NCBI GenBank assembly: GCA_019114305.1
Contig: DXFU01000035.1
Location: 1-43,829, forward strand
Reading direction: 5' to 3'
Length of the DNA stretch: 43,829 nucleotides
From: Candidatus Hungatella pullicola
GTDB lineage: Bacteria; Bacillota; Clostridia; Lachnospirales; Lachnospiraceae
The notes beneath the pieces were generated by a model. That model saw only the letters and a list, made by a program, of their open reading frames with translations. It was not told the origin of the DNA and did no database searches. Numbering within the stretch: position 1 is the first letter of the stretch; every line of letters begins with the position of its first letter. Shown piece after piece: positions 25,124 to 33,002 of this stretch. The position numbers and the translations under genes are program-made.

Positions 25124-27040
25124 ATGCGCATTACAGATTTACTGGATAAAAGAAGCATCGCTTTAAACGGCTCCCCCACAACCAAAAAAGAAGCCTTAGA
25201 TCAGATGGTTGATCTTATGGTTCGCAGCGGAAAAATCAACAACAAAGAAGAATACCGAAAACAGGTGTATTTAAGAGAAGAAGAAAGCACTACAGGTATC
25301 GGCCAGGGCATCGCAATTCCACACGGAAAATGCAGTGCAGTCTCCCAGCCTGGCCTGGCCGCTATGGTAGTCCCCAACGGCGTAGAGTTTGAATCTCTGG
25401 ACAATGCCCCAGTCCACTTAATCTTTCTTATCGCCGCCCCTAACACAGAAGACAACATTCATCTGGATGTCCTGAGCAAGCTGTCTGTTCTTCTTATGGA
25501 TTCTGATTTCGTATCACGCCTAACATCCGCTTCATCTGTAGATGAATTTCTTCAGATTATTGACCAGACGGATCAGGAAAAACCGGATCTGAATCACCAG
25601 CTTTCCTCTCAGCCAAAGACAGCTTCCGGCTCCTCCTTCCGGATTCTGGCCGTTACCTCCTGTCCCACAGGAATTGCTCACACTTACATGGCTGCTGAGG
25701 GACTGGAAAAAGCCGCAAAGTCCAAACACTGTTTTATTAAAGTAGAGACCAGAGGATCAGGCGGAGCGAAAAATGTTCTCACTGACCAGGAAATCAAAGA
25801 AGCGGACTGTATTATTATAGCTGCCGACGCTAAGGTTCCCATGGAACGGTTCCACGGGAAAAAGCTGATTGAATGTCCTGTTTCTGACGGAATCAGCAAA
25901 GCAGATCAGCTGGTAGACAGAGCGCTCAAAGGTGATGTCCCCATTTATCAGGCTGCTGCAGGCCAGTCTTCGATCTCCTCCCCAGCCCCTTCCAAAAGTG
26001 CGGGCCACAGAATCTATATGCAGCTTATGAACGGAGTCTCCCACATGCTTCCCTTTGTGGTAGGCGGAGGCATCTTAATTGCCCTTGCTTTCCTCATTGA
26101 CGGATTTCTTGTGGATTTAAATTCTCTCGCCCCCGAAATGAGAGCCAATTTTGGTTCCATCACCCCGGCGGCTGCCACGTTAAAACAAATCGGCAATATT
26201 GCCTTTGGATTTATGCTCCCTGTTCTGGCAGGCTTTATTGCCATGAGCATTGGAGACAGGCCGGCCCTGGCTCTTGGTTTTGTAGGAGGAATGATCGCAG
26301 CCAACGGAAAATCCGGATTTTTAGGCGCACTGGCCGCTGGATTTTTGGCAGGTTATATCATTGTTCTTCTTCGTAAGACATTTTCCAGACTCCCCCAGTC
26401 CATAGAGAAAATTGCCCCTGTACTTTTATATCCATTGCTCGGCATCTTTTTTATGGGAATCATTATGATTTATGTCATTGAGCCTCCTGTAGGCGCACTC
26501 AATACAGCTCTGAATACAGCCTTAACCAACATGAGCGGTACCAGCAAAATTCTTCTTGGCATCATTGTTGCGGGTATGATGTCCATTGATATGGGCGGGC
26601 CGTTTAACAAGGCGGCCTATGTATTCGGAACCGCCTCCATTGCAGCAGGCAACTACGATATCATGGCAGCGGTTATGATAGGAGGTATGGTTCCTCCCTG
26701 TGCCATCGCCCTGGCTACCTTACTGTTTCAGAATAAATTCACAAAAGAAGAACGGGAATCCGGTCCTGTAAACTTTATTATGGGACTGGCCTTTATCACA
26801 GAAGGTGCCATTCCTTTTGCGGCCTCCGATCCCCTCCATGTTCTTCCCTCCTGCGTAATCGGCGCTGCTGTATCCGGAGCCCTTTCCATGGCTTTTGGAT
26901 GCACTTTGATGGCTCCTCACGGCGGAATCTTCGTGTTTCCTGTAGTAGGAAACGGATTGATGTATCTTGTATCCCTCATTGCAGGAACCGTTGTAGGCGC
27001 TGTGCTGTTAGGTGTTTTAAAGAAACCGGTGAAAGCCTGA
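25124..27040 (+). CDS. fruA: Fructose-specific PTS enzyme IIABC
   Basis: A 638-residue fused phosphotransferase that imports fructose as fructose 1-phosphate. The IIA domain (1-150) has the phospho-His in GIAIPHGK (His67). The IIB domain (about 170-270) has VTSCPTGIAHTYMAAE with Cys180 as the phosphorylation site. The IIC membrane domain begins with GVSHMLPFVVGGGILIALAF at about 303 and holds some ten segments, with MSIDMGGPFNKAAY typical of fructose porters. AAAAAGGAG precedes the ATG. It lies 79 bases after fruK in one operon. Confidence 0.95.
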   Translation: MRITDLLDKRSIALNGSPTTKKEALDQMVDLMVRSGKINNKEEYRKQVYLREEESTTGIGQGIAIPHGKCSAVSQPGLAAMVVPNGVEFESLDNAPVHLIFLIAAPNTEDNIHLDVLSKLSVLLMDSDFVSRLTSASSVDEFLQIIDQTDQEKPDLNHQLSSQPKTASGSSFRILAVTSCPTGIAHTYMAAEGLEKAAKSKHCFIKVETRGSGGAKNVLTDQEIKEADCIIIAADAKVPMERFHGKKLIECPVSDGISKADQLVDRALKGDVPIYQAAAGQSSISSPAPSKSAGHRIYMQLMNGVSHMLPFVVGGGILIALAFLIDGFLVDLNSLAPEMRANFGSITPAAATLKQIGNIAFGFMLPVLAGFIAMSIGDRPALALGFVGGMIAANGKSGFLGALAAGFLAGYIIVLLRKTFSRLPQSIEKIAPVLLYPLLGIFFMGIIMIYVIEPPVGALNTALNTALTNMSGTSKILLGIIVAGMMSIDMGGPFNKAAYVFGTASIAAGNYDIMAAVMIGGMVPPCAIALATLLFQNKFTKEERESGPVNFIMGLAFITEGAIPFAASDPLHVLPSCVIGAAVSGALSMAFGCTLMAPHGGIFVFPVVGNGLMYLVSLIAGTVVGAVLLGVLKKPVKA

Positions 27041-27043
27041 AGA

Positions 27044-27090
27044 AAAGGCGGAGCGGCTGAGAAAATCAGTTGCCTCCGCCTTTCTTTCCA
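27044..27090 (+). terminator. Hairpin between fruA and fruR
   Basis: A perfect 10-base G/C-rich stem (AAAGGCGGAG at 27044-27053 with CTCCGCCTTT at 27074-27083), followed by CTTTCC. It may partly end transcription before fruR; no clear promoter for fruR follows. Confidence 0.6.
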
Positions 27091-27140
27091 TGTAAAATAA
27101 AGGAAGCATAAAAAACAGAAAAGAAAGGAGGCACACTGCT

Positions 27141-27887
27141 ATGCTGACAGAAAAAAGACAGGAAGGCATCTTAAGACTTCTGGAGCAGAAAGGAAGCGTT
27201 ACCGTTCAGGAGCTTAAGGAGTGTTTCAAAGCGTCTGACTCCACTATCCGCCGTGATTTAACGGAGCTTCATCAGAGGGGAGCATTGGTAAAGGTATTTG
27301 GCGGAGCCGTCGCAATAGAATCCAGTATCACTACAAAAGAAGAACAGGTTTCCCTTCGGCAGGAACTTTACCAGGAAGAAAAAACACGAATTGCAAAGTA
27401 TGCGGCTTCTCTCATTGAACCGGGAGATTTCATTTACCTGGATGCAGGAACCACTACCGGCTATATGATCCCCTTTCTCACAGAAAAGACAGCTGCTTTC
27501 GTCACCAATGCGGTCTCCCATGCCTTAAAACTGGCAGCAAACGGCTTTCGAGTCACATTAATCGGCGGAGAACTGAAAGCTGCCACAGAGGCCATTGTTG
27601 GAAATGAAGCTTACGTAAATCTTCAAAAATACAACTTCACCAAGGGATTCTTTGGAGCCAACGGCGTCAATCATCTGTCCGGCTTCACCACCCCCGACAT
27701 CAACGAAGCTATGATCAAAGAATGCGCCATGAACCATACCAGAAAAGCCTATGTACTGTGTGATAACAGCAAATTTCATACCGTAAGTCCCATCACCTTC
27801 GGCCGACTGGGACAGGCTCAAATTCTCACAGACAGCCTGCCGGATGCTTCCTATAAGGACAGTGAATCCCTTACCATTGTTCCATAA
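27141..27887 (+). CDS. fruR: DeoR-family transcriptional repressor of the fructose operon
   Basis: A 248-residue DeoR/GlpR regulator. The N-terminal helix-turn-helix is VQELKECFKASDSTIRRDLTEL (about 20-41), followed by the DeoR-type wing. The C-terminal sugar-phosphate sensor domain shows GDFIYLDAGTTTGYMI and IGGELKAATEAIVG. AAAGGAGG lies before the ATG. In many Firmicutes fruR is the first gene of the operon; here it is last, behind a hairpin. It probably binds the TTTGAY repeats before fruK and releases them in response to fructose 1-phosphate. Confidence 0.9.
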   Translation: MLTEKRQEGILRLLEQKGSVTVQELKECFKASDSTIRRDLTELHQRGALVKVFGGAVAIESSITTKEEQVSLRQELYQEEKTRIAKYAASLIEPGDFIYLDAGTTTGYMIPFLTEKTAAFVTNAVSHALKLAANGFRVTLIGGELKAATEAIVGNEAYVNLQKYNFTKGFFGANGVNHLSGFTTPDINEAMIKECAMNHTRKAYVLCDNSKFHTVSPITFGRLGQAQILTDSLPDASYKDSESLTIVP

Positions 27888-27909
27888 AAGCAGTAAGGAA
27901 CGCCAATGG

Positions 27910-27970
27910 AAAAAGCCATCTGGAAAATGAGACCAAAAATTTTCAAATCTCAGATTCAGATGGCTTTTTC
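27910..27970. terminator. Bidirectional terminator between fruR and apt
   Basis: A perfect 13-base stem, AAAAAGCCATCTG at 27910-27922 with CAGATGGCTTTTT at 27957-27969, encloses a weaker inner hairpin. A-runs and T-runs at both ends serve both converging genes. Confidence 0.85.
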
Positions 27971-27986
27971 AGTGAAATTCTGCTTT

Positions 27987-28511
27987 TTACTTTCCTTCAT
28001 ATATTATAGCTGACTCGATATCATATCCTTCCAGCTTTTCTCTTCCTTTCAGTCCGGCCAGCTCCATAACGAAGCAGACCTTGACCACTTCCCCTCCCAG
28101 CCTTTCAATGAGCCTGATAATCGCCTGGGTGGTTCCGCCTGTGGCAATGAGATCATCTACTATTACCACTTTCTGTCCCGGTTTTATGGCATCCTTATGA
28201 ATCTCTATGGTAGCTGTTCCGTACTCCAGCTCATAATCTTCCGAAATTACCTCTCTTGGAAGCTTTCCCTTTTTTCTTACGGGCACAAATCCTTTCTTCT
28301 CGCTGTAAGCGACGGGAACGCCAAAAATAAATCCTCTTGACTCAGGACCTACTACCAAATCGTAATCCAAATCCCGAACCATATCCCGCAGCTGATCCAC
28401 TGCCAATTTCAAACCGTCCGGATCCTGAAGAATGGTGGTTACGTCCCTGAATATAATACCTGGTTCCGGAAAATCCGGAATACTTGTTACATAATCCTCT
28501 AATTTTTTCAT
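27987..28511 (-). CDS. apt: Adenine phosphoribosyltransferase
   Basis: A 174-residue purine-salvage enzyme that joins adenine and PRPP to AMP. DFPEPGIIFRDVTTIL at the start, VVGPESRGFIFG, and the PRPP loop VVIVDDLIATGGTTQA are diagnostic. The length is normal. AGAGGTAAC lies before the ATG. It is downstream of xerD and seems to have its own weak promoter. Confidence 0.97.
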   Translation of the reverse strand: MKKLEDYVTSIPDFPEPGIIFRDVTTILQDPDGLKLAVDQLRDMVRDLDYDLVVGPESRGFIFGVPVAYSEKKGFVPVRKKGKLPREVISEDYELEYGTATIEIHKDAIKPGQKVVIVDDLIATGGTTQAIIRLIERLGGEVVKVCFVMELAGLKGREKLEGYDIESAIIYEGK

Positions 28512-28561
28512 TCTGTTACCTCTGTTTCTCTCTTTGAAAGCGCCAAATTGCTCCGCATTTC

Positions 28562-28590
28562 AGTATAGCACAAAACTGCTTTCATTAACA
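28562..28590 (-). promoter_or_regulatory. Possible promoter of apt
   Basis: On the minus strand TGTTAA (28585-28590) and TATACT (28562-28567) are 17 bases apart in the gap between xerD and apt. The -10 is good, the -35 weak. Confidence 0.4.
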
Positions 28591-28616
28591 GACTTTCCAA
28601 GCTTCTAATCTTCCTG

Positions 28617-29462
28617 TTATTTCTGAAGATAATTCATATACATTTGAGTGGTGGTCATATCAGAATGTCCCAGCATCGTCTGTACTGCATGAATATCCGC
28701 TCCGCTTCGCAGCAGATGAGCAGCAAACGAATGGCGCAGCGTATGGGGTGTAATATCCGCATCAATTCCTGCCTTTTTACCATAATATTTAATAATCTTC
28801 CAAAACCCCTGTCGGCTCATTGGCTGGCCATTGCAGTTAATAAACAGCCAGTCCGACTCTTTTCCCTTTAAAAGACTATCTCTGCCTCGTTCCATATAGT
28901 CCTGCAGAGCCTGTCTGGCCACTTTCCCAAAAGGAACCATTCGTTCCCTTGTCTCATCTCTGCAGGTAAGCAATCCAATAGGAAGATTAATATCTTCCAG
29001 TTTTAGATGGATCAGTTCTGACACCCGAATTCCTGTTGCATACAGAAGCTGAAGCATAGCTTTATCCCGAATCTCCTTGGGAGTATCATTTCCAGGCTGG
29101 TCAAGGAGACGATTTACCTCCTCCACAGTAAGAATGGTTGGCGCCTTTTTCTCAATTTTAGGCGCCTTTAAAAGCTCAGCAGGATCCCTTCTGATCTGCC
29201 CTTCCTTATATTCATAATGAAAAAAAGCCTTTGTAGATGCCAAAGTACGGGAAATTGTAGTGGACGCCCTGCCTTCCTTCTCCAAAAAAAGAATATAGGA
29301 ATTCAGGCTGGTCTTGGTTACCTTTCCAACCTCAGTAATTCCCTGCTTTTCCAGAAAAGAAGCCAGCTGCATCAAATCTCTCTGATAAGAAATCTCTGTA
29401 TTTCTGGATGTTCTTTTTACCTCTCTCAAATAGTGTATAAACTCATTTATATCAGTTACCAT
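28617..29462 (-). CDS. xerD: Tyrosine recombinase XerD-type, short C terminus
   Basis: A 281-residue recombinase of the chromosome-dimer-resolution type. The N-terminal SAM-like core-binding domain begins INEFIHYLREVKRTSRNTEISYQRDL. Catalytic residues are visible: Arg in YATGIRVSELI, the HTLRHSFAAHLL box, His in MLGHSDMTTTQ, and the nucleophile Tyr in QMYMNY. The protein ends only a few residues after that Tyr, about 15 short of typical XerD, where the C-terminal helix contacts the partner recombinase. ATG 29462 with GGGAG upstream is preferred; longer readings cross the promoter and terminator. Its position after spoIIM matches the Bacillus order. XerC identity cannot be excluded. Confidence 0.88.
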   Translation of the reverse strand: MVTDINEFIHYLREVKRTSRNTEISYQRDLMQLASFLEKQGITEVGKVTKTSLNSYILFLEKEGRASTTISRTLASTKAFFHYEYKEGQIRRDPAELLKAPKIEKKAPTILTVEEVNRLLDQPGNDTPKEIRDKAMLQLLYATGIRVSELIHLKLEDINLPIGLLTCRDETRERMVPFGKVARQALQDYMERGRDSLLKGKESDWLFINCNGQPMSRQGFWKIIKYYGKKAGIDADITPHTLRHSFAAHLLRSGADIHAVQTMLGHSDMTTTQMYMNYLQK

Positions 29463-29523
29463 GTTCTCCCGTCCTCTAACCCTATAATCTCCAAAAATAC
29501 CGTAAAAACGGCTTATAAGCACC

Positions 29524-29552
29524 ATTATATCGACTTTTTTCGACAAAATCAA
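29524..29552 (-). promoter_or_regulatory. Promoter of xerD
   Basis: On the minus strand TTGATT (29547-29552) and TATAAT (29524-29529) are 17 bases apart, about 60 bases before the xerD ATG. Confidence 0.75.
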
Positions 29553-29596
29553 ATATATTTTTCCCACTTTTTTACTGTTTTCAAGGAGATTTACAT

Positions 29597-29648
29597 AAAA
29601 AATACAATATGTTGGAGAGCAAGTTTTTTTCACTCCCAACATATTGTA
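29597..29648 (-). terminator. Terminator after spoIIM
   Basis: On the minus strand a 13-base perfect stem (29636-29648 with 29603-29615) is followed by TTTTTT. It separates the nudF-spoIIM unit from xerD. Confidence 0.8.
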
Positions 29649-29668
29649 AAATTTTAGAAAAAATTTTT

Positions 29669-30262
29669 TTACAGAGCCAGTCTTAAAAAAAAAGGATTGA
29701 TCCAAGTCTCACAGGCACTTCCCGCCAACGCTAAAACCATTAAAACACACAAACCGGCAAGCCTCAATCTGCCTCCCTGCCTTCCGCCCCAAAGCATCAG
29801 AATAAAACAAACCGGCCCATAAAAAATTGCTTGGGGAAACAAAGTCATAAGAAATACAAAAATCCCTGCCACTCCCCTCTGTATGGTAACGGCGGACAAA
29901 ATAAGCCCTATGGCTCCTCCTGCGGCCCCCGCGCCCACACAGAAAATGGGAACACTGTAAACCGTAAGACCTGCAAGCCATGCTCCAAACACCAGGAAAA
30001 GACGCTGTCTGGCAATTCGCAGGAACACAGAAATTCTTCCGGATTCAGAAAGAGCAGCCGTATCAGACAAAAGCCGCAAATAATAGTCCGCCTGCCGAGA
30101 AACTTCCTCTTTGCTCCAGTTTGCGGCCGCCGTAGCCAGAATAAGCCCTCCGAAAAAACAAAAAAGGATCAGATCCTCATATTTGAATTTGATCCTTCTC
30201 CTCTTTTCCCTTGTAACGTTTGCCGCCCCCGGTCTGTCCAGTTTTTCCCGCCAAGTCTCCAC
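29669..30262 (-). CDS. spoIIM: Stage II sporulation protein M-like membrane protein
   Basis: A 197-residue protein with about five membrane segments and a basic N terminus, the size and shape of SpoIIM, which with SpoIID and SpoIIP drives engulfment of the forespore. Sequence likeness is modest; the call leans on the conserved gene order nudF-spoIIM-xerD known from Bacillus and Clostridia and on the C-terminal E-x-x-x-x-P pattern (CETWINPF). It starts at a GTG with GGAGG upstream. If right, the host is a spore former. Confidence 0.75.
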   Translation of the reverse strand: METWREKLDRPGAANVTREKRRRIKFKYEDLILFCFFGGLILATAAANWSKEEVSRQADYYLRLLSDTAALSESGRISVFLRIARQRLFLVFGAWLAGLTVYSVPIFCVGAGAAGGAIGLILSAVTIQRGVAGIFVFLMTLFPQAIFYGPVCFILMLWGGRQGGRLRLAGLCVLMVLALAGSACETWINPFFLRLAL

Positions 30263-30374
30263 CCCGATTACCCTCCGCCCATTGGTTTCTCTTCTATTTT
30301 TACTATATGACCGGATTCCAGGGTATATTCCCTGAAGCTTCCAAATCAGAGACTGACATTTTTCTGATTATTCC

Positions 30375-30923
30375 TTAGACATGATACTTTCTGGCGTAAG
30401 CCATAATGGCCGCAATGGTTTTTCCGTCCGTAATCTCTCCCTTATAAATCATCTGCTCTAAATCCTCCACAGACCATTCTTCTACTTCAATGGTTTCATC
30501 TTCATCCAAATGCTGACAGGAAAGCTCTAAATCCCTTGCCACAAAAATATCAATCACTTCATCACAGAAAGCAACTGTGGTATTAACACGAATCAGGAAT
30601 TCCATCTTTTCTTTGTCAGTCTTAAATCCAGTCTCCTCTTCCAGCTCCCTGTGGGCACAATCCAGCTTAGGCTCCTCCGGGTAATCCAAAGCTCCGGCTG
30701 GGATTTCAAGAGTATAACGGTCCAAAGCATTTCGATACTGGCGTACCATTAAAAGCTTTCCCTCTTTTGTGACAGCTACCACAGCCGCCGCACCGTTATG
30801 GTGAATAAAATCCCAGTGAGCCTGATGTCCTCTCACCTCTACGGTATCCTCATAAATTTTCAAAATAGTTCCCTGATACTTTAATTCCCTTTTCAGTCTT
30901 GTTACTGGTACTTGTTCCATCAT
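30375..30923 (-). CDS. nudF: NUDIX hydrolase, ADP-ribose pyrophosphatase
   Basis: A 182-residue NUDIX enzyme that probably splits ADP-ribose into AMP and ribose 5-phosphate. The NUDIX box reads GALDYPEEPKLDCAHREL then EEETGF, with one residue more than the strict consensus spacing. IEVEEWSVEDLEQMIYKGEITDGKT near the end is typical of the NudF subgroup. ATG 30923 has GGAGG six bases upstream; the in-frame ATG 14 codons earlier lacks one. It is 112 bases upstream of spoIIM. Confidence 0.92.
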   Translation of the reverse strand: MMEQVPVTRLKRELKYQGTILKIYEDTVEVRGHQAHWDFIHHNGAAAVVAVTKEGKLLMVRQYRNALDRYTLEIPAGALDYPEEPKLDCAHRELEEETGFKTDKEKMEFLIRVNTTVAFCDEVIDIFVARDLELSCQHLDEDETIEVEEWSVEDLEQMIYKGEITDGKTIAAIMAYARKYHV

Positions 30924-31039
30924 CTCTGACCTCCTGGCCCTAACGGTCTTTCTATTTATTCTCATATAATCGGTCTGTTGTCTCAGACTGTTTCTATTTT
31001 AACAAAAATCTGCCTTATAGGGAAGTTCTTTTGTACTCA

Positions 31040-31564
31040 CTAAGCTTTGGATTGTTCCTTTTTTCCCATAATCTTAGCCATATAATACTCATCTTGCCAT
31101 TTTCCGTCTATGTACATAGAGTCCTGTTTCCTTCCCTCCACATAAAAGCCCTGTTTCTCATATAAATGCTTCGCCGTCTGATTAGAGCACAGGACAGTAA
31201 GCTCCAGCCGTCTGATGTTATTTTTTTCAGCCCACAAATCCAACTCCCGAAAAAATCTGGTTCCAATTCCCAGTCCTCGGTATCCTTCGCGGATCCCCGT
31301 TACCACATAGGCAGAATGGCAAACTCTCTTAAGTCTTCCTCTTTGGGCTGAAATATATCCTACAATCTGACCGTCTGCCTGAGCCGCAAGTAAAAAGTCA
31401 GTTCCCTCTACAGAGTCCTGTATTAATTTTTCTATGCGGCTGAGATCTTTCCTTCTCTCTCCAGGCTCATACATCATAAATTTTGTCTCATAATCCAGCT
31501 GGTTCATCATATTCCAAAATTCTTCCCTGTCATTAAGCTGAAGACTTCTATACGCAATTTCCAT
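31040..31564 (-). CDS. GNAT family N-acetyltransferase
   Basis: A 174-residue acetyl-CoA-dependent acyltransferase. The acetyl-CoA loop is visible as GYRGLGIGTRFFREL (about 94-108), followed by LELTVLCSNQTAKHLYEKQGF, the usual C-terminal GNAT block. The acceptor is unknown. AAAGGAG lies before the ATG. It is upstream of nudF with its own promoter. Confidence 0.9.
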   Translation of the reverse strand: MEIAYRSLQLNDREEFWNMMNQLDYETKFMMYEPGERRKDLSRIEKLIQDSVEGTDFLLAAQADGQIVGYISAQRGRLKRVCHSAYVVTGIREGYRGLGIGTRFFRELDLWAEKNNIRRLELTVLCSNQTAKHLYEKQGFYVEGRKQDSMYIDGKWQDEYYMAKIMGKKEQSKA

Positions 31565-31608
31565 TTTATTCTCCTTTATGACCTGTTTTCTATCACCAAG
31601 TAAACTCC

Positions 31609-31637
31609 ATTATAAATATTGTTCTTTACAAATGCAA
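31609..31637 (-). promoter_or_regulatory. Promoter of the GNAT gene
   Basis: On the minus strand TTGCAT (31632-31637) and a perfect TATAAT (31609-31614) are 17 bases apart. Confidence 0.7.
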
Positions 31638-31647
31638 GCACTATGCT
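31619..31647 (+). promoter_or_regulatory. Possible promoter of the eutH-like gene
   Basis: TTGTTC (31619-31624) and TATGCT (31642-31647) are 17 bases apart and overlap the divergent GNAT promoter. The 16-base palindrome GGCTTTTATAAAAGCC lies just downstream, in the leader. Confidence 0.35.
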
Positions 31648-31754
31648 GTAACATGAAAACGGCTTTTATAAAAGCCTTACGATTGAACGCTCGCTGGTTT
31701 AGCGGCAGATATCTTGCTGACGTTTCAGTTTAAATAAGGGAGAATGAATCAAAT

Positions 31755-32858
31755 ATGAACGAAATTATCATGTATATTATGGCTGCAGGAGCCATAATAG
31801 GCGGAATTGACAGAATTGCAGGCTGCCGCCTTGGACTGGGAAGTAAGTTTGGAGAAGGATTTATGCTTCTGGGGCCTACAGCACTTTCTATGGCAGGAAT
31901 CATCTGCCTGACACCAGTACTGTCAGGCCTTCTGCAAAAAGCGGTGGTTCCTCTGTGGCTGTGGCTGGGCCTGGACCCAGCACTGCTTGGCGGTATACTG
32001 GCCATTGACATGGGCGGGTACCAGCTGGCTATGGAACTGGCTGTCACCCCTGAAATAGGAAAATATGCAGGATTAATTGTTGCGGCCACCTTTGGCTGTA
32101 CCATCACCTTTACCATACCTGTAGGGATGGGGATGCTCAAAGAAAAGGATCAGGTATTTTTCACTAGAGGAATGCTTGTAGGCATAGGAACCCTTCCCAT
32201 TTGTCTCACTGCAGGCGGTCTCCTCTGCGGTCTGAACCTTTTTACCCTATGGTTTCAAAGCCTTCCTATCTGGATTTTGTCTGCCGTTTTAGTTTTTGGA
32301 ATCCGCAAATACCCGAAACAAACGGTGGGATGTTTTTCCGCTGCCGCCAGCCTGATTAAGATAATTGCCACCATTGGCCTGATCCTGGGCGCAGTCAGTT
32401 ACATGACCGGCTTAAATATCATTCCTGCCATGACACCTGTAAAAGACGCCATGGAAATAGTGTCCTCCATTGGAATTGTTATGCTTGGAAGCCTTCCCAC
32501 TGCAGAAATTCTCCAGCGCCTTCTGCGCCATCCCTTAAACTGGATTGGAACAAAAACTGGAATGAGCCATTTAAGCGTTGCAGGCCTTCTTATAGGAATG
32601 GTCAGCCCAGTCCCTGTTCTTTCCATGATGAAAGATATGGATGACTGCGGAAAAATTGTCAACAGCGCAGCTTTAGTCGCTTCCGCCTCTGCCATGGCCG
32701 CCCATATGGGATTTGTCTTCGGGGTCGCCCCGGAATACATCCTCCCCCTCCTTGGAACGAAAATCATCGGAGGAATCATAGGTGCCTTAGCCAGCCTGTT
32801 TTACATTCAAAAAGAGAAACAGGTTTTCAACCACTCTTCATACAGCCCGCGCCACTGA
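31755..32858 (+). CDS. eutH: EutH-like ethanolamine permease
   Basis: A 367-residue membrane protein with about ten segments. GGIDRIAGCRLGLGSKFGEGF, LAIDMGGYQLAMEL, CTITFTIPVGMG and MKDMDDCGKIVNSAALVASASAMAAHMGFVFGV are characteristic of EutH, which takes up protonated ethanolamine. No other ethanolamine-use gene is in the window, so it acts alone or with genes elsewhere. GGGAG lies about 12 bases before the ATG, rather far. Its last 52 bases overlap the end of the hydrolase remnant on the other strand. Confidence 0.9.
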   Translation: MNEIIMYIMAAGAIIGGIDRIAGCRLGLGSKFGEGFMLLGPTALSMAGIICLTPVLSGLLQKAVVPLWLWLGLDPALLGGILAIDMGGYQLAMELAVTPEIGKYAGLIVAATFGCTITFTIPVGMGMLKEKDQVFFTRGMLVGIGTLPICLTAGGLLCGLNLFTLWFQSLPIWILSAVLVFGIRKYPKQTVGCFSAAASLIKIIATIGLILGAVSYMTGLNIIPAMTPVKDAMEIVSSIGIVMLGSLPTAEILQRLLRHPLNWIGTKTGMSHLSVAGLLIGMVSPVPVLSMMKDMDDCGKIVNSAALVASASAMAAHMGFVFGVAPEYILPLLGTKIIGGIIGALASLFYIQKEKQVFNHSSYSPRH

Positions 32859-33002
32859 GATGCCTGGGGGTTGTTTCTTCCCAGGCCAAATCCATGGCCT
32901 CCGGTTTTGAAAATTTGCAGTTCTGCTGAAATCCCTGCTTTTCTTGCCGCATGAAATTTTCTTTTAAAAGCATTGTCCATTAACGGCTGCTCCATGTTCA
33001 GG
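32807..33002 (-). pseudogene. C-terminal remnant of an alpha/beta-hydrolase (acetyl esterase-like)
   Basis: About 60 codons just after the MATE stop encode the C-terminal end of an esterase of the acetyl-xylan-esterase/BD-FAE type: ARKAGISAELQIF, then GGHGFGLG with the catalytic His, then SQWRGLYEEWLKT. The nucleophile elbow and the rest of the fold are missing; MATE sequence stands in their place. The frame is open to its stop, which suggests fairly recent loss by deletion or recombination. Confidence 0.7.

Noticed and set aside
29463-29705. Longer N terminus for the xerD frame
   Set aside because: It would cross the terminator after spoIIM and the xerD promoter; family likeness begins only at the ATG at 29462.
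31744-31758. Four-codon leader ORF before eutH
   Set aside because: The ATG lies almost on top of the only ribosome site and the reading has no feature of a regulatory leader peptide.
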